Shown here: one piece after another, positions 51,445-61,692 of the stretch
How the letters are laid out: each line of letters opens with the position of its first letter
How positions within the stretch are numbered: the stretch's first letter is position 1
DNA from: Ptiloglossa arizonensis
Lineage: Eukaryota; Arthropoda; Insecta; Hymenoptera; Colletidae
Assembly: GCF_051014685.1 (NCBI RefSeq)
Contig: NW_027478399.1
Location: 1,674,001-1,738,000 of the forward strand
Reading direction: 5' to 3'
DNA length: 64,000 bases
Notes under the pieces: generated by a model
Told to the model about the DNA's origin: nothing
The model's input: the letters and a program-made list of their open reading frames with translations, nothing else
Database searches by the model: none
Position numbers and translations under genes: made by a program

Positions 51445-52950
51445 CCATAGTAGTTATTGGTTTCGGGAATCAGACTTGCGAAAATTTTGATAGTTTCTCA
51501 ACCATTCCTTAACTTCAAACTCCCATATCTCGCGAATGGATTGACGAACACGAGAAATTCTTATTGCATGTGAAAGTAGAAACTCGCCCGATTACAATGG
51601 TGTGTGTACTTTTCCCCTAGGCCATTCCAGTTATTGGTTTCGAGTATCAGACCAGCGAAAATTTTGATGATATCTCAACCATTCCTTAATTTCAAACTCC
51701 CATATCTCGCGAACGGATTGACGAACTCGAGAAATTCCTGTTGCATCTGAAAGTAGAAACTCGCCCGATTACAACGGTATGTGTATTTTTCCCCTAGGCC
51801 TTCGTAGTTATTGGTTTCGGGAATCAGACTTGCGAAAATTTTGATGGATTCTCAACCGTTCCATAACTTCAAACTCCCATATCTCGCGAACGGATTGAGA
51901 ACTCGAGAAATTCCTGTTGCATCTGAAAGTAGAAACTCGCCCGATTGCAATGGTGTGTGTACTTTTCCCCTAAGCCATAGTAGTTATTGGTTTCGGGAAT
52001 CAGACTTGCGAAAATTTTGATAGTTTCTCAACCTTTCCTTAACTTCAAACTCCCATATCTCGCGAATGGATTGACGAACACGAGAAATTCTTATTGCATG
52101 TGAAAGTAGAAACTCGCCCGATTACAATGGTGTGTGTACTTTTCCCCTAGGCCATAGTAGTTATTGGTTTCGAGTATCAGACTTGCGAAAATTTCGATGG
52201 TTTCTCAAACGTTCCTTAACAACAAACTCCCATATCTCGCGAACTTGACGAACTCGAGAAATTCCTGTTGCATCTGAAAGTAGAAACTTGCCCGATTACA
52301 ACGGTATGTGTACTTTTCCCTAGGCCATAGTAGTTATTGGTTTCGGGAATCAGACTTGCGAAAATTTTGATAGTTTCTCAACCATTCCTTAACTTCAAAC
52401 TCCCATATCTCGCGAATGGATTGACGAACACGAGAAATTCTTATTGCATGTGAAAGTAGAAACTCGCCCGATTACAATGGTGTGTGTACTTTTCCCCTAG
52501 GCCATTCCAGTTATTGGTTTCGAGTATCAGACCAGCGAAAATTTTGATGATATCTCACCATTCCTTAATTTCAAACTCCCATATCTCGCGAACGGATTGA
52601 CGAACTCGAGAAATTCCTGTTGCATCTGAAAGTAGAAACTCGCCCGATTACAACGGTATGTGTATTTTTCCCCTAGGCCTTCGTAGTTATTGGTTTCGGG
52701 AATCAGACTTGCGAAAATTTTGATGGATTCTCAACCGTTCCATAACTTCAAACTCCCATATCTCGCGAACGGATTGAGAACTCGAGAAATTCCTGTTGCA
52801 TCTGAAAGTAGAAACTCGCCCAATTGCAATGGTGTGTGTACTTTTCCCCTAGGCCATAGTAGTTATTGGTTTCGGGAATCAGACTTGCGAAAATTTTGAT
52901 GGTTTCTAAACCATTCCTCAACTTCTAACTCCATATCTCGCGAACGGATT
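51445..52950 (+). repeat. Family B block with private deletions, copy 1 (offset ~10,250)
   Basis: Matches 61,693-63,200. The offset is 10,248 on the left and 10,253 on the right. The five bases are accounted for by a 3-base deletion (GAACTTGACG near 52,241), a one-base linker deletion (TTTTCCCTAGG near 52,315) and a one-base deletion (ATCTCACCATTCC near 52,554), all in this copy. A further missing C occurs near 52,931 (AACTCCATATC). The other copy has intact monomers at all four places. Confidence 0.85.
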
Positions 52951-54446
52951 GACGAGCTCGAGAAATTCCGGTTGCATCTGAAACTAGAAACTCGCCCGAT
53001 TACAATGGTGTGTGTACTTTTTCCCTAGGCCATAGTAGTTATTGTTTCGGGAATCAGACTTGCGAAATTTTGATGGATTCTCAACCGTTCCATAACTTCA
53101 AACTCCCATATCTCGCGAACGGATTGAGAACTCGAGAAATTCCTGTTGCATCTGAAAGTAGAAACTCGCCCGATTACAATGGTGTGTGTACTTTTCCCCT
53201 AGGCCATTCCAGTTATTGGTTTCGAGTATCAGACCAGCGAAAATTTTGATGATATCTCAACCATTCCTTAATTTCAAACTCCATATCTCGCGAACGGATT
53301 GACGAACACGAGAAATTCTTATTGCATGTGAAAGCAGAAACTCGCCCGATTTCAACGGTACGTGTACTTTTCCCCTAGGCCTTCGTAGTTATTGGTTTCG
53401 GGAATCAGACTTGCGAAAATTTTGATGGTTGCTCAACCATTTCTTAACTTCAAACTCCCATATCTCGCGAACGAATTGACGAACTCGAGAAATTCTTGTT
53501 GCATCTGAAAGCAGAAACTCGCCCGATTACAATGGGGTGTGTACTTTTCCCCTAGCCCATAGTAGTTATTGGTTTCGGGATATCAGACTGGCGAAAATTT
53601 GATGGTTTCTCAACCATTCCTTAATTTCAAACTCCCATATCTCGCGAACGAATTGACGAACTCGAGAAATTCTTGTTGCATCTGAAAGCAGAAACTCGCC
53701 CGATTACAATGGGGTGTGTACTTTTCCCCTAGGCCTTTGTAGTTATTGGTTTCGGGAATCAGACTTGCGAAAATTTTGATGGTTTCTCAACCATTCCTTA
53801 ACTTCAAACTCCCATATCTCGCGAACGGATTGAGGAACACGAGAAATTCCTATTGCATCTGAAAGCAGAAACACGCCCGATTTCAACGGTATGTGTACTT
53901 TTCACCTAGGCCTTTGTAGTTATTGGTTCGGGAATCAGAGTTGCGAAAATTTTGATGGTTTCTCAACCATTCCTTAACATCAAACTCCCATATCTCGCGA
54001 ACGGATTGACGAACTCGAGAAATTCCTATCGCATCTGAAAGCAGAAACTAGCCCGATTTCAACGGTATGTGTACTTTTCACCTAGGCCTTTGTAGTTATT
54101 GGTTTCGGGAATCAGAGTTGCGAAAATTTTGATGGTTTCTCAACCATTCCTTAACTTCAAACTCCCATATCTCGCGAACGGATTGAGGAACACGAGAAAT
54201 TCCTATTGCATCTGAAAGCAGAAACACGCCCGATTTCAACGGTATGTGTACTTTCCACCTAGGCCTTTGTAGTTATTGGTTTCGGGTATCAGACTTACGA
54301 AAATATTGATGGTTTCTCAACCATTCCTTAACTTCAAACTCCCATACCTCGCGAACGGATTGACGAACACGAGAAATTCCTATTGCATCAGAAAGCAGAA
54401 ACTCGCCCGATTACAATGGTGTGTGTACTTTTCCCCTAGGCCATAG

Positions 54447-54977
54447 TAGTTATTGGTTTCGAGTATCTGACTTGCGAAAATTTTGATGGCTCCTCAAGCG
54501 TTCCTTAACTTCAAACTCCCATACCTCGCGAACGGATTGACGAACTCGAGAAATTCCTGTTGCATCTGAAAGTAGAAACTCGCTCGATAACAATGGTGTG
54601 TGTACTTTTCCCCTAGGCCATAGTAGTTATTGGTTTCGAGTATCTGACTTGCGAAAATTTTGATGGCTCCTCAAGCGTTCCTTAACTTCAAACTCCCATA
54701 CCTCGCGAACGGATTGACGAACTCGAGAAATTCCTGTTGCATCTGAAAGTAGAAACTCGCTCGATAACAATGGTGTGTGTACTTTTCCCCTAGGCCATAG
54801 TAGTTATTGGTTTCGAGTATCTGACTTGCGAAAATTTTGATGGCTCCTCAAGCGTTCCTTAACTTCAAACTCCCATACCTCGCGAACGGATTGACGAACT
54901 CGAGAAATTCCTGTTTCATCTGAAAGTAGAAACTCGACGGATTACAACGGTATGTGTATTTTTCCCCTAGGCCATTG
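54447..54977 (+). repeat. Three consecutive near-identical 177-bp monomers
   Basis: Units start at 54447, 54624 and 54801. All carry GAGTATCTGACTTGCG and GATGGCTCCTCAAGCG, and the first two also share CTCGCTCGATAACAATGG. The first two appear identical by eye. The third departs near its end, at CCTGTTTCATCTG. A single related unit occurs near 59,043-59,219. This is single-monomer amplification, in contrast to the multimer periods elsewhere. Confidence 0.86.
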
Positions 54978-55510
54978 TATTTATTGGTTTCGAGTATCAG
55001 ACATGCGAAAATTTTGATGGTTTCTCAACCATTCCTTAACTTCAAACTCCCATATCTCGCGAACGGATTGACGAACACGAGAAATTCCTATTGCATCTGA
55101 AAGCAGAAACACGCCCGATTTCAACGGTATGTGTATTTTTCCCCTAGGCCTTTGTAGTTATTGGTTTCGGGAATCAGACATGCGAAAATTTTGATGGTTG
55201 CTCAACCATCCCTTAACTTCAAACTCCCATATCTCGCGAACGGATTGACGAACACGAGAAATTCCTATTGCATCTGAAAGCAGAAACACGCCCGATTTCA
55301 ACGGTATGTGCACTTTTCGCCTAGGCCTTTGTAGTTATTGGTTTCGGGAATCAGAGGTGCGAAAATTTTGATGGTTTCTCAACCATTCCTTAACATCAAA
55401 CTCCCATATCTCGCGAACGGATTGACGAACTCGAGAAATTCCTGTTGCATCTGAAAGTAGAAACTCGCACGATTACAACGGCATGTGTATTTTTCCTCTA
55501 GGCCTTTGTA

Positions 55511-58500
55511 GTTTATGGTTTCGAGTATCAGACTTGCGAAAATTTTAGTGGTTTCTCAACCATTCCTTAACTTCAAACTCCCATATCTCGCGAACGGATT
55601 GACGAACTCGAAATATTCCTGTTGCATCTGAAAGTAGAAACTCGCCGGATTACAACGGTATGTGTATTTTTCCCCTAGGCCTTTGTAGTTATTGGTTTCG
55701 GGAATCAGACGTGCGAAAATTTTGATGGTTGCTCAACCATCCCTTAAATTCAAACTCCCATACCTCGCGAACGGATTGACGAACTCGAGAAATTCCTGTT
55801 TCATCTGAAAGTAGAAACTCGCCGGATTACAACGGTATGTGTATTTTTCCCCTAGCCCTTTGTAGTTATTGGTTTCGGGAATCAGACTTGCGAAAATTTT
55901 GATGTTTTCTCAGCCATTCCTTAACTTCTAACTCCCATATCTCGCGAACGGATTGACGAACTCCAGAAATTACTGTTGCACCTGAAAGTAGAAACTCGCC
56001 CCATTACAATGGTGTGTGTACTTTTCCCCTAGGCCATTCCAGTTATTGGTTTCGAGTATCAGACCAGCGAAAATTTTGATGGTTTCTCAAACATTCCTTA
56101 ACTTCAAACTCACATACCTCGCGAACGGATTGAAGAACACGAGAAATTCCTATTGCATCTGAAAGCAGAAACTCGCCCGATTTCAACGGTATGTGTACTT
56201 TTCCCCTAGGCCTTTGTAGTTATTGGTTTCGGGAATCAGAGGTGCGAAAATTTTGATGGTTTCTCAACCATTCCTTAACATCAAACTCCCATATCTCGCG
56301 AACGGATTGACGAACTCGAGAAATTCCTATTGCATCTGAAAGCAGAAACTCGCCCGATTTCAACGGTATGTGTACTTTTCCCCTAGGACATTCCAGTTAT
56401 TGGTTTCGAGTATCAAATCAGCGAAAATTTTGGTGGTTTCTCAACCATTCCTTACTTCAAACTCCCATATCTCGCGAACGGATTGACGAACTCGAGAAAT
56501 TCCTGTTGCATCTGAAAGTAGAAACTCGCACGATTGCAACGGTATGTGTATTTTTGACCTAGGCCATAGTAGTTTATGGTTTCGAGTATCAGACTTGCGA
56601 AAATTTTAGTGGTTTCTCAACCATTCCTTAACTTCAAACTCCCATATCTCGCGAACGGATTGACGAACTCGAAATATTCCTGTTGCATCTGAAAGTAGAA
56701 ACTCGCCGGATTACAACGGTATGTGTATTTTTCCCCTAGGCCTTTGTAGTTATTGGTTTCGGGAATCAGACGTGCGAAAATTTTGATGGTTGCTCAACCA
56801 TCCCTTAAATTCAAACTCCCATACCTCGCGAACGGATTGACGAACTCGAGAAATTCCTGTTTCATCTGAAAGTAGAAACTCGCCGGATTACAACGGTATG
56901 TGTATTTTTCCCCTAGGCCTTTGTAGTTATTGGTTTCGGGAATCAGACTTGCGAAAATTTTGATGTTTTCTCAGCCATTCCTTAACTTCTAACTCCCATA
57001 TCTCGCGAACGGATTGACGAACTCCAGAAATTACTGTTGCACCTGAAAGTAGAAACTCGCCCCATTACAATGGTGTGTGTACTTTTCCCCTAGGCCATTC
57101 CAGTTATTGGTTTCGAGTATCAGACCAGCGAAAATTTTGATGGTTTCTCAAACATTCCTTAACTTCAAACTCACATACCTCGCGAACGGATTGAAGAACA
57201 CGAGAAATTCCTATTGCATCTGAAAGCAGAAACTCGCCCGATTTCAACGGTATGTGTACTTTTCCCCTAGGCCTTTGTAGTTATTGGTTTCGGGAATCAG
57301 AGGTGCGAAAATTTTGATGGTTTCTCAACCATTCCTTAACATCAAACTCCCATATCTCGCGAACGGATTGACGAACTCGAGAAATTCCTATTGCATCTGA
57401 AAGCAGAAACTCGCCCGATTTCAACGGTATGTGTACTTTTCCCCTAGGACATTCCAGTTATTGGTTTCGAGTATCAAATCAGCGAAAATTTTGGTGGTTT
57501 CTCAACCATTCCTTAACTTCAAACTCCCATATCTCGCGAACGGATTGACGAACTCGAGAAATTCCTGTTGCATCTGAAAGTAGAAACTCGCACGATTGCA
57601 ACGGTATGTGTATTTTTGACCTAGGCCATAGTAGTTTATGGTTTCGAGTATCAGACTTGCGAAAATTTTAGTGGTTTCTCAACCATTCCTTAACTTCAAA
57701 CTCCCATATCTCGCGAACGGATTGACGAACTCGAAATATTCCTGTTTCATCTGAAAGTAGAAACTCGCCGGATTACAACGGTATGTGTATTTTTCCCTAG
57801 GCCTTTGTAGTTATTGGTTTCGGGAATCAGACTTGCGAAAATTTTGATGTTTTCTCAGCCATTCCTTAACTTCTAACTCCCATATCTCGCGAACGGATTG
57901 ACGAACTCGAGAAATTACTGTTGCACCTGAAAGTAGAAACTCGCCCCATTACAATGGTGTGTGTACTTTTCCCCTAGGCCATTCCAGTTATTGGTTTCGA
58001 GTATCAGACCAGCGAAAATTTTGATGGTTTCTCAAACATTCCTTAACTTCAAACTCACATACCTCGCGAACGGATTGACGAACACGAGAAATTCCTATTG
58101 CATCTGAAAGCAGAAACTCGCCCGATTTCAACGGTATGTGTACTTTTCCCCTAGGCCTTTGTAGTTATTGGTTTCGGGAATCAGAGGTGCGAAAATTTTG
58201 ATGGTTTCTCAACCATTCCTTAACATCAAACTCCCATATCTCGCGAACGGATTGACGAACTCGAGAAATTCCTATTGCATCTGAAAGCAGAAACTCGCCC
58301 GATTTCAACGGTATGTGTATTTTTCCCCTAGGACATTCCAGTTATTGGTTTCGAGTATCAAATCAGCGAAAATTTTGGTGGTTTCTCAACCATTCCTTAA
58401 CTTCAAACTCCCATATCTCGCGAACGGATTGACGAACTCGAGAAATTCCTGTTGCATCTGAAAGTAGAAACTCGCACGATTGCAACGGTATGTGTATTTT

Positions 58501-58517
58501 TGACCTAGGCCATAGTA
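55511..58517 (+). repeat. ~1,061-bp hexamer higher-order repeat, three copies, one short
   Basis: The marker GTTTATGG begins at 55511, 56572, 57634 and 58518, so intervals are 1061, 1062 and 884 bp. The first two intervals hold the same six monomer types in the same order. The third lacks one monomer: CTCGAAATATTCCTG is joined directly to TTTCATCTGAAAG at about 57,741, fusing two units that are separate in the other copies. Confidence 0.87.
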
Positions 58518-58579
58518 GTTTATGGTTTCGAGTATCAGACTTGCGAAAATTTTAGTGGTTTCTCAACCATTCCTTAACT

Positions 58580-60641
58580 CAAACTCCCATATCTCGCGAA
58601 CGGATTGAGGAACACGAGAAATTCCTATTGCATCTGAAAGCAGAAACACGCCCGATTTCAACGGTATGTGTACTTTCCACCTAGGCCTTTGTAGTTATTG
58701 GTTTCGGGTATCAGACTTACGAAAATATTGATGGTTTCTCAACCATTCCTTAACTTCAAACTCCCATACCTCGCGAACGGATTGACGAACACGAGAAATT
58801 CCTATTGCATCAGAAAGCAGAAACTCGCCCGATTACAGCGGTGTGTGTATTTTTGCCCTAGGCCATAGTAGTTATTGGTTTTGAGTATCAGACTTGCGAA
58901 AATTTTGGTGGTTTCTCAACCATTCCTTAACTTCAAACTCCCATATCTCGCGAACGGATTGACGAAGTCGAGAAATTCCTGTTGCATCTGAAAGTAGAAA
59001 CTCGCTCGATTACAATGGTGTGTGTACTTTTCCCCTAGGCCATGGTAGTTATTGGTTTCGAGTATCTGACTTGCGAAAATTTTGATGGCTCCTCAAGCGT
59101 TCCTTAACTTCAAACTCCCATACCTCGCGAACGGATTGACGAACTCGAGAAATTCCTGTTTCATCTGAAAGTAGAAACTCGCCGGATTACAACGGTATGT
59201 GTATTTTTCCCCTAGGCCATTGTATTTATTGGTTTCGAGTATCAGACATGCGAAAATTTTGATGGTTGCTCAACCATCCCTTAACTTCAAACTCCCATAT
59301 CTCGCGAACGGATTGACGAACACGAGAAATTCCTATTGCATCTGAAAGCAGAAACACGCCCGATTTCAACGGTATGTGCACTTTTCCCCTAGGCCTTTGT
59401 AGTTATTGGTTTCGGGAATCAGAGGTGCGAAAATTTTGATGGTTTCTCAACCATTCCTTAACATCAAACTCCCATATCTCGCGAACGGATTGACGAACTC
59501 GAGAAATTCCTGTTGCATCTGAAAGTAGAAACTCGCACGATTGCAACGGTATGTGTATTTTTGACCTAGGCCATAGTAGTTTATGGTTTCGAGTATCAGA
59601 CTTGCGAAAATTTTAGTGGTTTCTCTACCATTCCTTAACTTCAAACTCCCATATCTCGCGAACGGATTGACGAACTCGAAATATTCCTGTTGCATCTGAA
59701 AGTAGAAACTCGCCGGATTACAACGGTATGTGTATTTTTCCCCTAGGCCTTTGTAGTTATTGGTTTCGGGAATCAGACTTGCGAAAATTTTGATGGTTGC
59801 TCAACCATCCCTTAAATTCAAACTCCCATACCTCGCGAACGGATTGACGAACTCGAGAAATTCCTGTTTCATCTGAAAGTAGAAACTCGCCGGATTACAA
59901 CGGTATGTGTATTTTTCCCCTAGGCCTTTGTAGTTATTGGTTTCGGGAATCAGACTTGCGAAAATTTTGATGTTTTCTCAGCCATTCCTTAACTTCTAAC
60001 TCCCATATCTCGCGAACGGATTGACGAACTCGAGAAATTACTGTTGCACCTGAAAGTAGAAACTCGCCCCATTACAATGGTGTGTGTACTTTTCCCCTAG
60101 GCCATTCCAGTTATTGGTTTCGAGTATCAGACCAGCGAAAATTTTGATGGTTTCTCAAACACTCCTTAACTTCAAACTCACATACCTCGCGAACGGATTG
60201 ACGAACACGAGAAATTCCTATTGCATCTGAAAGCAGAAACTCGCCCGATTTCAACGGTATGTGTACTTTTCCCCTAGGCCTTTGTAGTTATTGGTTTCGG
60301 GAATCAGAGGTGCGAAAATTTTGATGGTTTCTCAACCATTCCTTAACATCAAACTCCCATATCTCGCGAACGGATTGACGAACTCCAGAAATTCCTATTG
60401 CATCTGAAAGCAGAAACTCGCCCGATTTCAACGGTATGTGTACTTATCCCCCCCTAGGCCATTCAGTTATTGGTTTCGAGTATCAAATCAGCGAAAATTT
60501 TGGGGTTTTCTCAACCATTCCTTAACTTCGAACTTCCATATCTCGCGAACGGATTGACGAACTCGAGAATTCCTGTTGCATCTGAAAGTAGAAACTCGCA
60601 CGATTGCAACGGTATGTGTATTTTTGACCTAGGCCATAGTA
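58580..60641 (+). repeat. Second copy of the 54.2-56.6 kb segment, monomers deleted
   Basis: The private CTTTCCACCT lies at 54251 and 58673, offset 4,422. The offset falls to 4,245 at TATTTATTGG (54978 and 59223) and to 4,068 at CAGAGGTGCG (55352 and 59420). Each step is one monomer (177 bp) lost from this copy. A further hexamer follows, with GTTTATGG at 59579 and 60642. At about 58,577 the entry point reads CTTAACTCAAACTC, two bases shorter than usual. Confidence 0.8.
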
Positions 60642-61420
60642 GTTTATGGTTTCGAGTATCAGGACTTGCGAAATTTTAGTGGTTTCTCAACCATTCCTTA
60701 ACTTCAAACTCCCATATCTCGCGAACGGAATTGACGAACTCGAAATATTCCTGTTGCATCTGAAAGTAGAAACTCGCCGGATTACAACGGTATGTGTATT
60801 TTTCCCCTAGGCCCCTTTGTAGTTATTGGTTTCGGGAATCAGACTTGCGAAAATTTTTGATGGTTGCTCACCATCCCTTAAATTCAAACTCCCATATCTC
60901 GCGAACGGATTGACGAACCCGAGAAATTCTGTTGCATCTGAAAGTAGAAACTCGCACGATTACAACGGTATGTGTATTTTCCCCTAGGCCTCTGTATTTA
61001 TTGGTTTCGGGAATCAGACTTGCGAAATTTTGATGGTTCTCAAACCAATTCCTTAAGTTCTAACTCCCATATCTCGCGAACGGATTGACGAACTCTGAGA
61101 AATTACTGTTGCACCAGAAAGTAGTAACTCGCCCCATTACAAGGTGTGTGTACTTTTCCCTAGGCCATTCCAGTTATTGGTTTCGAGTATCAGACCAGGA
61201 AAATTTTGATGGTTCCTCAACCATTCCTTAACTTCAAACTCCCATATCTCGCGAACGGATTGACGAACACGAGAAATTCCTACTGCATCGGAAAGCAGAA
61301 ACTTGCCCGATTCAACGGTATGTGTACTTTTCCCTTAGGCCATTCCAGTTATTTGTTTCGAGTATCAGATCAGCGAAAATTTTGTGGTTTCTCAACCATT
61401 CCTTAACTTCGAACTCCCAT
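60430..61420 (+). repeat. Family C monomers dense in 1-3 base indels
   Basis: About six monomers carry many small length changes that are rare elsewhere. Examples are TTATCCCCCCCTAGG, CCATTCAGTTATT, TCAGGACTTGCGAAATTTT, GGAATTGACG, GGCCCCTTTGTAG, AAAATTTTTGATGG, GCTCACCATCCC, GAACTCTGAGAAATT, CAAACCAATTCC and TTACAAGGTGTG. Many involve homopolymers or doubled bases. The pattern suggests sequencing or consensus error, though a decaying array edge could look the same. Confidence 0.75.
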
Positions 61421-61692
61421 ATCTCGCGAACGGATTGACAAAGTCGAGAAATTCCTGTTGCATCTGAAAGTAGAAACTCGCTCGATTACAATGGTGTGTG
61501 TACTTTTCCCCTAGGCCATAGTAGTTATTGGTTTCGAGTGTATGACTTGCGAAAATTTTGATGGCTTCTCAAGCGTTCCTTAATTTCAAACTCCCATATC
61601 TCGCGAACGGATTGACGAACTCGAGAAATTCCTGTTTCATCTGAAAGTAGAAACTCGCCGGATTACAACGGTATGTGTATTTTTCCCCTAGG

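Larger units (their letters stand above)
31330..53729 (+). repeat. Family B, homogenised satellite block (~22 kb)
   Basis: About 126 monomers built from a small set of types: B1 to B4, the GAATCAGAGTTGCGAATATTTTG unit, and a TCTCAAACGTTCC unit. Many copies are near-identical at distances of 353, 530, 883 bp and several kilobases. Type changes are few and repeated, unlike family A. The stretches without a specific partner listed here (34,616-35,349; 36,059-36,439; 40,975-41,524; 43,056-43,832; 47,068-48,184; 48,891-49,731; 50,780-51,444; 52,951-53,729) hold the same monomer types in other orders. Small deletions become frequent from about 52,200. Confidence 0.88.
53730..61692 (+). repeat. Family C satellite block (~8 kb)
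   Basis: This family mixes units with GAACACGAGAAATTCCTATT, GCATCTGAAAGCAG and CGATTTCAACGGTATG with units marked TTTAGTGGTTTCTC, CTCGAAATATTCC, GATGTTTTCTCAGCC, TGCTCAACCATCCC and CTCACATACCTCGCG. The linker GGCCTTTGTAG is common. These forms are rare or absent in families A and B. Two layers of order are visible: a hexamer of ~1,061 bp and a duplication of ~4.4 kb. No foreign DNA is present. Confidence 0.85.

Noticed and set aside
31841..53249. Dozens of near-identical 69-79 codon open frames on the + strand in family B (for example 32194-32403, 32547-32756, 38553-38762).
   Set aside because: Most begin at TTG, not ATG, and are just the satellite translated. With 177 = 3 x 59 each frame meets its stop every unit. 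They extend over slightly more than one monomer only because the 176-bp B1 unit shifts the frame. Their number follows repeat copy number.
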